From NCBI GenBank assembly GCA_025201765.1, contig MU623407.1, forward strand, positions 62,001-126,000: 64,000 nucleotides of DNA, in the 5' to 3' direction. This DNA comes from Daldinia sp. FL1419. Lineage: Eukaryota > Ascomycota > Sordariomycetes > Xylariales > Hypoxylaceae. Numbering within the stretch: position 1 is the stretch's first letter; each line of letters begins with the position of its first letter. Under the pieces are notes generated by a model that saw nothing but the letters and a program-made list of their open reading frames with translations, was not told where the DNA came from and did no database searches. The translations under genes were made by a program, and so were the position numbers. This document shows positions 23,258 to 35,751 of the stretch, piece after piece.

Positions 23258-26200
23258 ATTATCAGCTGGAACAGGTGGCAATTCTTCGTTCAGCCAGCTA
23301 GCAAAAAAAAATTTCCACTCGTCGTTATACATTAATTTTCAAACTGCCGCTGCCGCCGCCGCCACCACCACCTCTCATACCGTTGAAGCGCGTAGGTTAA
23401 CCGCCGAACATGGCAACGTTGCTCATGAAATCTGCGTCATTACTCATCCTGAATTTGATTTTTAATGTCATCCCAAGGTCATTAATAATTATAATTTGCC
23501 AAAGTCTTATTCTTCAAGAATTTTCAGCTTATATCTACTCGAGAACTGAGACTGGCTTACCTAAGACACCCGGACACCGATTCTCTTTTAGGAAATTACC
23601 CGATTAGGAGACGACCCGGAGAATGGGGATCTTTTCGATCCAATCAGCTTAACGCAGTGCTTCTTTATTAAGCATCTTTTCTTATACCAGCAATATTAGT
23701 CTTATGAATTTTAGTGTAGGTAGGTATATAATGAGCATTGATATAAAATCTTGAGTTTCATACTAGACGCGGCTCAAACTCTTACCATCATCCGATACAG
23801 AATATTCTATCATGATGGAGTCAGATATTAGTCTAGGAGGTAGGAGGTAGCCAGACACAGCCCAGGTAGATCGCTGCCCTCTTTAAGAGACTTATCCGAT
23901 TTTGGGGGCAAAATACAAAAAGAAAGCCTTTTATTTGATCAAATATAGGTAAATTCATGTTTCTTTCTTTCCTTTTTTTTTGTATATATTGATATCAGCG
24001 GCGGGTCTCAGACAGGATAATCTCGTATAATAAAGCGCATGGAACTAAATATAGCCTCGTAGGGGAATTCCCTAAGGGATGGCAATCTTGAAATTAGTCA
24101 AAAAATTACTTCTAGAATTACTTCCAACGATATCGCAAAGTCATCATGCCTGATCAGGCTCGTATATGCTCAAGTATGTGCAGTTATATGGCCTGACTTT
24201 ACTTGGTAAACTCATTGTCATCTTGCCTGGTATCACCTACAGAATGCAGCCACCTTGTCAATCGCAAATTTATTTAAAACCGCGGCTTTCTTGGGCTGGC
24301 TAGCGTTTATCCTATCTGATAGAGATGTGCATCCCTCCCAACGTAGATGCGGCCCCCACTGCGGCCTACGAAGCCGGATGGTTAGTCCAAGTCCATCAGC
24401 AGGATATCACGGTTGAAACTTGCGAGCTTTGACTCTCGTATTGTGCCAACTACCTAGACTGTCACCCTGTCCCACGCGCAACGATGTAAACAAGAGTTGA
24501 GGGTGAGGATGAATTCCCACTGAAGCACAAAGAATAGTCATCTTGGTTTAGACTAGGTCCCGAGGTAACTAGGAGCTCGGCCGCGGATATCTCAGTCTGC
24601 CGAAATTTAACAACGCCCTTTGTTTCAAAGTATGTACGCTCCTATCTTGAAATTCAAACACGAATATGATATCGACGCGTCAGTAGGAACTACTCATCGA
24701 TAGCCCGCCGGTCATCTCATCCCGAACCCGCGCACTCAACACAGCCATCATAGCTACGTTTCAGCCAGCAGTTGTCGCCATCGTGCGCGGAGTTGATATC
24801 GTATTACGGGCTAGTGTCGTTATTGCTACTACCCTGCCAAGAAAATATCCTTCTGTGGTATAGAGCTTAGGAATGGCTGTCGGTCAAGAATCAAGCGATA
24901 GAGCCAAACCTTGACGGACTCCCCGAGAAAAAGGGCGTCTCAAGAAAAGCCCGAGTACCTACCTGTTCTCATTGGCGATATAGTCCTACATAATTTGCAC
25001 CCTGATCTATGCTCCAACCCACGAGTGTGCTAAATCATAGGTGAGAATTTTGCCCCCTTTTCGTTGAGTAGGTATCAACTAATTTAGTGGTGGGTTTGTC
25101 GAGATAATAGACTGGGCAGCTTTCACTATTAAGACGAATGACTTTACTGTGACACCGAGCTAGAATACTGTCTCCGAACCAATCTCCTAATTACGTTGAA
25201 GGAACTGCATAGGCATGCTCTTGGTTTTACGAAAGCTATCTCAATATCGTAAATTGCCACTTACTATTACGATTTCCTCATAGTGTAGTATATATAAACT
25301 ACCCTAATGACATTTCTTGATGCTACCAGTGAGTAGGTATCAACAAGTTGCGTTTGCAGTAGCAGGTAGATCACTATGTACATTTTCATTCAACTCCTAT
25401 CCCTCAGTTTTGTTACATAATCTCTAACATGGTATCTCCGCGGAATATTTGTCCTTTTTAGATACTAAATTGCTTGGATTTGGGGGGAAGAAAAAGGCGC
25501 TACGCCGTTGAATCTCCCACGGGCACGTATACCTAACTGCTATGTAAGGAAAATCTCCTCGGAACACCCAGGACACTTACATCGAAGCGCCTGCAGGTAG
25601 TATCAGTAGCCTCGTTTAAGTCAAGTTCGTGATTCTCCACCTCAGTTGCAACGAAGCTGGTTTGATATTTACTGCCTCATCATGCCATTCAGGGGAATAG
25701 ATCATCCAAGCCTGGCACAACAGCGGCCAGTAAATATTCCGGTCTGTCAGTCTACGTCGATGGTATGGGACAAGAGGAATCGGCCTATTCGGCTGGGGGG
25801 GTCCCTCTGGTGTCCAAATTTCGTTAAATACTTGCCGGGGAGTATTGGTTAATAGTCCTAGACTGCATAGACGACGAGAGTCATACGTTAGCGCTGGGGA
25901 CACCGACCACATCACTAGAAGCCATATGGGTAACAAATTGCTATGATATCAACGCCCAATAATATACCATGTAGCAACGGAGGCTCGACAGATAGGTCTA
26001 GATTGAGTCTTGCCAAGTAGTCGCTTGATAGGGGTTCTCAGATCCTCCTACGGGTAGCGGGTTACGATACCGTCGCATGGATCTCCAGAGAAAGATCGGG
26101 GGCTATCACCGATAAACCTAAATTGCAACACAACTCTAAGCGTAAGAGAAAGTCACTCCAAAGGAGCCGTCAGCCCCAAAATCTCGCGTAGATACCTCGA

Positions 26201-27238
26201 AGTATTGTACGCAACAGTAGCACAACCCAAGCAGTTGCCACTCTTCAGTGAACAATGATACTAAGTGTCTAATGCTCATAATGTTACCCTACGAGCTTCG
26301 TGGCAATGCCACAGCTTAATACACAACAAGAAGTAGGTATTCGTTTGGGACTGTTCTAAAGGGGTATCAAGTAAACCTGACGATGGCTGCACTTTACCCC
26401 CTACTTCAAGTCCAAAATCATTACACTATTCAAGAACCAAAAGAAAAGGGATAACAAGGCTGATGAACTCAATGGGCCCCAAACCTAGCCTCAATCACGG
26501 CAGATGTCCATACTACGCAGAACACAGAGTATACTCCTGTCTCAATATCATGACGCCATTTTCACATCGCGGCAAGCTGCCGCCGCAGTACATTCGTGTG
26601 GTGAGACTGCCTGTAACCGCCTAGCAATTTGGCTGGCTAGCTTAGGAGGCCGCACGATCGGTACACCTATCATGCAGCATCCGCTTAACTGTGTAACGCG
26701 AGCAACGTGCATACACCCCGGGATAGATTCGGCGTCTGACTCTGACGTGACCACTAGTAATGGCGTGTGAGGTGCGTGCTTGGCACGATTCCCGTTTACA
26801 ACTCATAATTATCCCAGTTAAATCCACCTGAGCAAATTGTACAATTACTCCTTTTATAAGTTGGAACCCTCATTTTTGCCTACTCGGCAATCGTTGCTCA
26901 TAAGACTCTAAATTCTTTTTATTCTTTTTATTCTTTTTATCTATTTTATCTTGTATTACTTGCTTAGGTTAGATAAAGATATAGCCCTGCTTATATGTAA
27001 ACGCAGTATGCAGGTATTCACATGGACATGGCCGGTTCCGACCTGCATACGGGATCTACTTGCCCTCGGCGTAGAATGAATCGCGTTACCTTTATTTAAA
27101 GATGAAGCGCGCCCTATAAAGTATCAGTCATATCTATAGCCTTAACTCCGTCGTTTTAAGCAGCCTCGGTTGAATCCTACCCAAGATTACTTCTATCAAG
27201 ATCCGGTTCCACTCTCAGATTTGCTAGCTAGATCAGTT
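23258..27238. other. 4-kb intergenic region, no recognisable gene
   Basis: Holds several overlapping open frames of 60-106 codons on both strands, none with a recognised motif. The longest, 25616-25936 minus, starts with a hydrophobic stretch like a signal peptide (MLPIWLLVMWSVSPA) but has an ORF on the opposite strand and no other support. A GCCGCCGCC/CACCACC run sits at about 23350-23372. A TATTCTTTT tandem repeat (three copies) sits at 26915-26940. Confidence 0.4.
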
Positions 27239-28694
27239 ATGTTCGGTGCATTTAGATACAACGAGAAGACGAAGGAACATGACCACTTCAAACTGGCTGA
27301 CCACCAGTCATCCCCGGTACAGGAACGGGAATACACACGTACAGCTTGTGACTTATGTCGTGCGAAAAAGGTAAGTCGATCAACCAACATCTACCGGTTT
27401 ATAGAAACTCGAGTTCGCTAACCAAACTATTTAATATAGGTCAAATGCAGCGGGGATAAGGATGAATGCGACAGATGCATAGCTTCCTCTAACATCTGCA
27501 CGTATACCCTTAGCTCCGGCACTGGCCCTGGCAGAAAACGACTCCGTAAGACGTCTGCTGCCACAAACACCAGGTCAAATCAAAGTGGGATACCACGGAG
27601 TCGATCTCCGCGTCATACACAGCGGAAAACAACGACCAGAAGGTCCAATAGCGGTAGAAACACGTCTGAAGCAAACCGCCCTACGCCAGGTTCAACAGAG
27701 CCCATAACAACCAGCATAATGGTCGATAATTCTATTCCAAGTCCATCTGAGTGTGCTCCAACGACAGGATGGTCGGTACAGGAGTCTGATATGCATAATT
27801 TTATGCCCTTTCCGGCAGATATGGAGTCCTTTCCCGGGAACGAATTCGGATTTCCTTCAGGTAAGCCCCTCATTATTCACATTTTCTGCGGTATAAGCTT
27901 AATAGAAGCCATGAGTGAAGTTTAATGACTAATATCGACTCACAAAAGGGTTCCCGGGGCCTGCATCGTTATCGCCTGGTGATCAATCGCCGGGTGGATT
28001 ACAGCAGGTACCATTATCGGACAATTTCACGTCCCTGCTCTCCCTGCAGCCTATTGGGTCCGCGGATTCAGCTCCTGGATTCCTGCCACCTTCACCCACA
28101 CAAACATTATCTGCCCAGGGCATGTCCGGCAATAGTAACAGCTCCGAACCCTTGAGCACTCCTACGGGTTCCAGCACCTTGAGTCCCGGACAAAGATGCG
28201 TATGTCTACCTACTTTACTACACGTGTTCGAAGAGACAGGTGTTCAAATTACATCGAGCCCTGACGTGGCAACCGACACGCTCTTCCTCTGCTTACAGCG
28301 AGGCATGCAAGAATGTCAGGCGATGTTGTCCTGCCAAGAATGTGATACCAGCGTTAAAAACCCCATACTTCTCGCTACACTGGGCAACCAATTAGTTGCG
28401 ATCGCACGAGAGCTCGTCACTCGTTTCATACAATGCCAAACTAGAGATACGGCCCCAGTGGTATTCCAGTTTGGGCGATACTCCATCAAAGGTACTGGGA
28501 TGCGCACTCGAATGCTGCGAGACATGGTTGCATTGCATGTTCGGGACCTATACGGCTTATTGGATCGTTCTAAACTTAATATTGACGCCGTTCCTGGGCC
28601 ACTGTCAATACTGGAGAACGCGAAGCTGGAGGTCAATAAACTCCATGAAACATTGTCACAAAGCTTAGAGAGTATGAATTGTATTTATACCTAG
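27239..28694 (+). CDS. Zn2Cys6 transcription factor with AflR-type C-terminal region
   Basis: Pathway-specific regulator type, 432 residues in three exons: 27239-27370, 27440-27860 and 27949-28694, all joined in phase by GT..AG introns. The zinc cluster is CX2CX6CX6CX2CX6C with Cys37, 40, 47, 54, 57 and 64, split by intron 1 right after AKK. A basic Ser/Thr/Arg-rich linker follows, then a Pro/Ser-rich middle. The C-terminal half, starting near CVCLPTLLHVFEE and including LQRGMQECQAMLSCQEC, looks like the AflR family domain. The first ATG in frame is 27239; the frame is open upstream to at least 27170 without ATG, so an upstream exon is possible. Such proteins bind promoters of the cluster they belong to. 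The distance of 4 kb from the P450 leaves the target set uncertain. Confidence 0.85.
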
Positions 28695-30108
28695 GTACCT
28701 AGGTAGGTAGTTGATGGAACTCTTATGTATTTGTACTACTTTGTAATCTGGTCTCGATTACGCGGCGTCTAATCTATAAAATGGGCGGAATATATTCTCC
28801 AAATCCTCTATTTAAAGCCAGCACTTAGAAGAATTTAAGTAAAGCCAATGATATCCCAAAGCAGAGCTTCCAGGGGGGGACTTCTCCCCACCCCTATTGC
28901 CCAATAAAGAGAAGACCGGCAAGATTAGATTCCTCGTTTAGTTGTAAAGTCGTAACGGTAGGGTATATCAGTTACGGCTATATTAATAGCTCCCTTTTCT
29001 AGAAGCAGCACTGCAGATTGGGGGTCATCAGGTGTATGTACGTTGGGCTAGATGGTTCGATTATATTAAGCAAGCCACGTGAGATGCGTAGCATGCATCG
29101 TGAAATCTAGGGGAAAAGGAAATAATCTGTTATTCTAACGATCAAATACTGACGGCTGCTAGTTAATTAATTATCTAAGATAAAGAAGAAGAAAAAACAA
29201 TCTTTTCAAATAGGGCCGGCTTCTAGTAAGCCCTAGAATACAGGTCCTAGAAAGTCAGAATGTTTACCTACCAAAGACCTTGAAATTTTCCCTCCAAAGG
29301 AAAACGCCTATTTGCTATTCGTTAGTTACCGTAGCACTAAGCCTCTTTGATTTAAAAAGCTGAAAATCTGTGGGTAGTCGTCAGACCGGCCCAGTTTCAT
29401 GCTCGTAACATCCACCCCTAACGCTCGCGAGCGTAGTAAAAAGATCAAGGAGATATGCACATATGCTAGAAGACGTTACACAGCATGAACGTGAGCACTT
29501 TGATTAAGTTTCCTAAGTACCCAATATAAGCTTGCACTCAAGTTACTGAGCAGATTTAAGCAGAATCCAATGTGTTAAAATAACCATTGGGAGCCGATAT
29601 ATCCTCCTTTCCCTTCACTGTGTATTCCTGACCCGTCGGCCTATTTTTATGGCTAGGTACCTAGATACTCCGCTGAATCGTTCTTCTATTATTGATCTCT
29701 TGACCCATATCCAAAGCCACCGTAGCATTCGGGCAGAGTTCCAGTTCTTAGTCTAATCACGCATACGACATAGGAGCCTTACTGCACAACGCGGAGATGA
29801 CAGCTTTCTTCAGGGCCCACTACGTATGCGAGGCTACTGCATAACATCCAGCTTTCAGCTACTGCCTAGGTATGTATCCGTATTCTGCCGGTCAAATGGG
29901 TAGTGAGGGAAGGTAAGTAGAAGCGAACATATTTACCTATATATAAGACATTTAATAGCCGGATAAGGGTGGTGGCTTATGCATCTTTGAACCCTTCCCA
30001 ATAGCAACGGCCCAACCCGCCTCACGTGGAGATTATAAGGCTAGGAAGCCGATTGTACGGACAGCTAACGTTTAATCATAAACCCCTAGATTGTGAATCA
30101 CTTCGAAG
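28695..30108. other. intergenic region, no gene seen
   Basis: 1.4 kb with CCTAGGTACCTAGGTAGGTAG motifs at about 28691-28711 and GGCTAGGTACCTAG near 29651. No supported coding frame. Confidence 0.5.
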
Positions 30109-30144
30109 CGGGGGGGGGGGGGGGGGGGCGGGGGGGGGGGGGGG

Positions 30145-30184
<40 letters not shown>

Positions 30185-30258
30185 CGGGGGGGGGGGGGGG
30201 GGGGAGGNNNNNNNNNNGTTTGTTAATAAATTCGAAGCCACCCCCCCCCCCCCCCCCC
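30109..30258. other. assembly gap with artificial-looking poly-G and poly-C tracts
   Basis: A G run with a few interspersed C or A bases (30109-30207) leads straight into ten N (30208-30217). Twenty-three bases of ordinary sequence then lead into an 18-base C run (30241-30258). TTCGAAGC occurs just before the G run and again just before the C run. Long G runs next to a gap are a known artefact of two-colour short-read sequencing, where no signal is called as G. Open frames across it (poly-glycine) are not genes. Confidence 0.9.
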
Positions 30259-31911
30259 TCTCCCCCCTCTCCCCACGCGCCCTGTCGGAGTTGCCATGTC
30301 GACCGTCATGTACTTGTCACCGGCCCCATATTCATGCTTTGACAACTCCTAGGGCGCCACGCACGTTCACCGCTCTCAAGAAAACTCGCCACAATTAAGT
30401 CACCCTATCGCTGCCGCCTCAAACCATCTCTCTTTAAAGACCCTCCCGGTTCCAGGGGATAAGGAAGCTCCCCCCGATGATGAACAAGGAACGGAGATCT
30501 AGAAATGAATTCATGAAATTAAGCCTTTAGCAAACCCCCATCCTTCTGGTGTACGATTCAGATTTGAACGCGTCAATAGCGGGACATAAGTCTAGAAAAG
30601 ACGAGGGAATTCAAGAAATCGGATGATGGGAGCCCTGATTGGAAAGATTCGGGCCAAGAAAACGCGGCCTGGCTAGAGGGGTCTGTACCACCTAACCGAA
30701 ATATATGCTCCTAGAGAACTCCGGTGATCTCCATAAGCTTTGTGGAACATCTCTCGAACGATTCAGCGAAGGCCAATAGTGCAGGGAAAACGACTGGGGT
30801 AGATATCCGGCGTGGATACGGCACGGCACGGCCTGTTCAATGAGAGGCTCGCAACTAAATCCCGAAGGAAATATATTGCATGAAAAGGGGCTGGTCATTT
30901 CGATCCCCACCTAATTAGCATGAAGCCTCGGCCGTTATGTGATAGTGATACCTTCGGGGTTAGCTATGTAGATAATCGTCACATGTCGTTAGAACCGATA
31001 CCTACGTGAACGATACCACATCTACTCACCTGCAGCCACGTCGAACGGTCTCGACATTACGTAACCGAGGAGGTAGCTTTACCCCTGTCTAGGTCGTCAA
31101 AACTACGCGTGAACTAGAAGATGAACCATTGATCTGAGATACTAAAGGAGAAACCCCACGGCTTAAAACGTCAATGTCATTCGACATAGCCTCTCAAAAG
31201 GAATAACCGCCAACAATAATGCGACCGTAATCCATAGAAACTGCTCCAAATCATCAGTCTTCAGGCGCGTAGGAGACGATATATTGAGGTTTGAGCAGCT
31301 CGCCCCTACCCATCAACAATACCACGCAGACAAGTAGGTATTACCTAGCAAGAATAAACAAATATTTATGAAAGATAAAATGAAATAAAAATAGAATATC
31401 TTAGTCTACCTATTAACAAATAAAAAATGCGAGACTACCTAAGGTATTAGAGTTCGGCCTTGAGGTTCCCCCCTAATACTACCGAGATATATCAGGTGCT
31501 AAGCCAGTCTTGTAGGTTAGAACACTGTCTCCAGCCTCTGAGGATTACTCAGGATTCTAGAAGTGTCTAAAATAATACGAGCACAGTAGCGCAATATGAA
31601 ACCCAAATTCTAGACTTTATGCCCAGTGAACCAAGTCTCTAACGTAGCTGTAGATGTCAATAATCTTGTTCTCAAAGTCCAAGTCCGCGGAGGGAAGTAT
31701 CTACAACTAAGTTCCGTTAAGTCACAATTACATATCCTGTCCCGTGTAGGACGTATGTATTAGGTATAGAATAATAATGTCTTCTTCCTCTCTGGGAGCC
31801 CTATAATATATCTACCACTGGTTATTCGCAGTAATCACCACTAATAAGTCAAGCCTAACGCTTGTTTTCCTTTACGCGTCGTTCGCCAGTCTCCAGATAA
31901 CATATTTCCCC
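30259..31911. other. intergenic region, no gene seen
   Basis: 1.65 kb without a convincing frame. An open frame of 72 codons on the minus strand (30692-30910) has no recognisable motif. Confidence 0.4.
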
Positions 31912-33050
31912 TCAAGCGTCACCGGCGTAGCCAATCAGTTCCTTGCCGTCGCACTTGAGGAACATGATGGTAGGGTAAAGGTCGGGCAGTATGCTTTCAA
32001 AGTAGTCCCACATGGAGACTCCGCTGGGGTGCTGGATGATGTCGAGCTCGAGATCCAGAAACGGTCTGAAACCAACCTCTTCAGAATACATGGCAGCAAC
32101 TCGGATCCAGGCAAGCAAGATATCTCCGGCTATGCGCGACCATGCCTCAGGATTCTCATCCCAGGGTACCATAACCCATTCCCCCCATACCCTCATGACA
32201 TCATGGGGGAATGCGAAAATAGCGTCGTCGATACGATCTATGAGCGAATCAAATTGACTTAAGGCGGGCGCCAGAATCTTGTTCGATTCGAAGAGTTGAG
32301 ACATGATAAGCTGGTTCCACTGATATGTATAGTCATCAACTACGATTGTCTCACCCGCGACAAAGATGGCCTTAAGTTGGCTCGGCTTGTTGGAACCCCG
32401 AAGCTCGTGGAATACGACATGGAGATCCTCAAAGCGCTCAATTGGAGTAAGGATGAGCTTCTGAACACTGGGGCCTAATTGTCCTACTACGAATATGACT
32501 GTTAGCTATGATAGGGATTTCAAAATCGGGTTTAGATGGTAGGATACCATTCTACAACGTGTAACAGGGATCAATAAAATTAGGGGGAACCTATCGGGAA
32601 GAAAACTTACAGCCGATGTCATTGTTCTCCCAGTATAGGTAGTCCTTTTCTGGATTGAACCAGGTACAACTTCCATCTCCAAGGAAGAAGATACCACCAT
32701 TCTCGAATGCAACATTTCTTGCCATTTCGGAAACATGGGCCAAAGCCGGAAGAGGCTGCCGAACGCAGAGGCCTTTTTTTAGGACAACGTAATGGTCACC
32801 GCGTTCATCCATTGCTTGCTAAGCAAAGCGTCGAGCCATGTTAGCAGTGTGATCAAAAGAGACTGTTAAAGGGAGGGGATTTTGAAAGGTAATAAGCTTC
32901 GCTTACCTGCCAGATCATACGCTGGATGTGTCCAGGCAAACGTCTGAACAAAGTGAATTGAGGACGGGCCTCTGCCACGCCAGTGGAACCTCCAAATACT
33001 TGAAGTTCCCCGCGAGCATTGAAGTCCACAGTTGCCTGTGGGCGAAACAT
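31912..33050 (-). CDS. 2EXR-type domain protein
   Basis: 312 residues in three exons (33050-32907, 32818-32611, 32498-31912) joined in phase by introns of 88 and 112 bp with GTAAGC/GTAAGT donors. The N-terminus has the 2EXR signature: F-x-L-F-x-x-LP-x-x-I-x-x-x-IW at residues 32-47 (FTLFRRLPGHIQRMIW). Further on come the usual short strand-rich blocks, for example FEDLHVVFHELRG and VPWDENPEAW. Domains of this type are very common in Sordariomycetes and lack a known biochemical role. No signal peptide or membrane segment. The gene looks intact. Confidence 0.72.
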
Positions 33051-35751
33051 GGTGGCCTCACAAGTATTGCAAGTGGTAGTTTTGGAAGTTTATTGATTGA
33101 ACGATTTGAGATGGTGGATCAAGATCCTATCAAGTAAAAGGCAGGAGACTTGAAAGAGAGATTATCTCAGGATAGGTTTTAAACCTGTGGGCCTGATGGT
33201 TAAGTGGAAGAGGGGAGAATTATTGACAGGAGGACAGATATATTTATATGTACCTAATCCTGTTATGAGGAATAGTAGGTATGTGTGAACCGTCCCTGAA
33301 AAAAACTAAAGGCTTAGAACCTCGCATCGTCATGACAGCAAGCAACCTTTCAGCTTTTAGTTGACTCACAAGGGGTATCAGACCCGCTTAGTCTGGAAAT
33401 ACACTGTATTAGATAGCAGTTACCTACGTGAGTCGCATATATAAACCAGTCACACGATATCTACTGAACTACTAAGGTAGGTAGGTACCTGTCACACATC
33501 GTGATTGAGGCAGCGACTTTGATATTTTAGCACTAGTAAACGCGGGTCTACCGGATTTCACAAACACAGCTGGATTCTAAACTTTAAGATATCCCACCCG
33601 CATCCAATTGAAAAAAGCGCTGCTAGGTAGTGACCAGTCATCTTAACTTTAGTTCAGGGAGACTATGTCAGTGAATCACCGAGTCTGAACTGTGACGCGG
33701 GTCAACTTATCTCTTTCCCCATTGACCAATCAAACATAAACTGGCATTTGGTACAGTATGGGAGACGACTAAAGTAACCTACCTAGGTAGGTACCTGATG
33801 TGGTAGATTTATCATCTGACCTGATGATTTGGGAAATAGCCAGAAGAATTAACATATTTTTACTAGTTGCTTGTATAGGTAGGCGTTAACATAACGCTAA
33901 AAGGAGTTTAGAAACTAGAACTATGTGCATTTCGAGTTCACCACTGCATTAATTGCGCAGTTTGTTGTCTATTGTGCTTTTAAAGTGGGACCAGGTAAAG
34001 AGCCTCTACAAGGCTATCAATACCTGTAACTACCTTTAATCTTTACATTGGTTTATTTATTAAAATGCGAGGCAGTTTGTTGCCTACCCATGTATTTACC
34101 TAAGTAGGTACCTACATACCTACCTATATATACGATTGCTTCAAAGACGCAGCTAAAAATGTGCAACCGAAACTCGGGTTCCTGGTATGTAGGGGAACGC
34201 CACCATGCTACAAGAACAATAAACGAAACTATGCAGGTAAGAACAAACAACATAGAAACTCAATGCCATAACTAGGTAGATATAGTGTAAGTAGGTAGCT
34301 AGGTAGGCTAGTTATCATCACAATATTTAGCTACCTACCCGAGTTACTCAGGTTCAATCACACGAAACTATAGATGCTAAGCATCTAATACATCCAATAA
34401 AATATATGGGAACCTTGGTTCCTACAGCTTTAACTTTTGGAGCTCTCTAGATCACATGGGGAAAAGAATCATTAGCCTGAATTGGGCACTGAGGACTACA
34501 GTCGTTTTAATAGGTACGTCCTCCGCTTTTACATCGGTGGACTGCGCAACTTCCCCTACTGGAATCGGATTAAATTTGCTTCCACATATGAAGTAAGTGT
34601 TAGAGGTACCTAGGGTAAGAGAGGCCCCAATACACTAGTGTCGTCGGTCTGTATGCTACTACTAAATTAGGCCTAAAATACCTAGGTACCTATTACGAAG
34701 ATTCGGGGCTGCCATAAATCATCCGAGGTTTTGAGGGCATTTTGGCAGTGTAACAAAAACAAACCGTAGTTCCCCAGAAGGTCCGGTGCGGGCTTTGGTG
34801 ATGACGGGGTTTTCAGCCTCCGGGCATAATTCGGACCACCTAGAGATCAAAAATTTTATAGAACCATACAGCTCGCGGGTATCGGATATAGTTGGGAAGA
34901 ATTCCGATGGCCAGTAAATAATAATTCTCGCGGCCTAAAATTCCAATCAGATCTCCTTTTGCAACTGGAGGTGTCTTATTCGTCAAGTACGAAGGCAGAT
35001 CCGACGAGCTTGTCAACATCCGTCTTGTTCGTATGCACGGATCCGTAGGTAGGTACTTAGGTAGCCAACCGCCAATTGATGCATCGACATGGGCTTCGGG
35101 TATCCGCCTGACGTGCATATCGAGATCGACTAATCACTAAGCTATACAGTAGATTGGGTACGGATAAATAAAGTTAGAAAATGGCTTGAAGAACGTTATA
35201 CGCAAGTCAAAAAGGATTTATAACGTCTCGGTTATCATGTTAGTGCTGACTTCGTTTTGAATATTTCTGAGGGGGAAGAGAACTGCAGAACAGAATCGAG
35301 GGAGAGAAGAACAAGGGGCAGTTTAAAACTAGCAGGGGTTAAAATCCTACCTCGTGTTCTATTCTGTCTAATTCTGTAGCCTTAACCCTCAATGCTCCAA
35401 TCATAGCATTCGATCCGTTCAATTTAGATTTAGCACCGCCGAGCGCTCAGCCCCGAGAGATCTAACTATGCCTAGTCATTGGAGCCATTGGGGCCGTTGG
35501 GGCCGTTGGGACCATCCGGCCGCTTAGTTTTAGTGGTCCAGGGGTTTGAGAAGTAAGAGAAATGTGTTGATCTCTTCGATTTGTTGCAGCCTAGGAAATA
35601 GGGTCTCTTCCAATTGTACGTTCCCGCTCTCATAACGCGTTTAATGATATTCTTCAATGTACGGCGGAATAGTGAGATGTCATCGGTATAACGATAACGT
35701 ACGCGCGATCTCCTCTAATGTAGCGACTTGCGCGTTTGTTCTGCAGCAGCG
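33051..35751. other. intergenic region rich in TAGGTAGGTACC motifs
   Basis: 2.7 kb without a recognised gene. TAGGTA-type motifs occur near 33477, 33779, 34098-34125, 34285-34305, 34679 and 35046-35063. A 9-base repeat of the type GGGGCCGTT (three copies) lies at about 35489-35512. A 92-codon open frame (34840-35118, minus) overlaps one of these repeats and has no motif. Confidence 0.5.

Noticed and set aside
25616..25936. 106-codon frame with signal-like start, minus strand
   Set aside because: No family motif, overlapping frame on the other strand, no support for expression; described under the intergenic region only.
30026..30398. Glycine-rich open frames
   Set aside because: They translate the poly-G artefact and the N gap.
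34053..34253. 66-codon frame with YIGRYVGTYLGKYMGR
   Set aside because: The repeat in the translation is only the TAGGTA motif read as protein.
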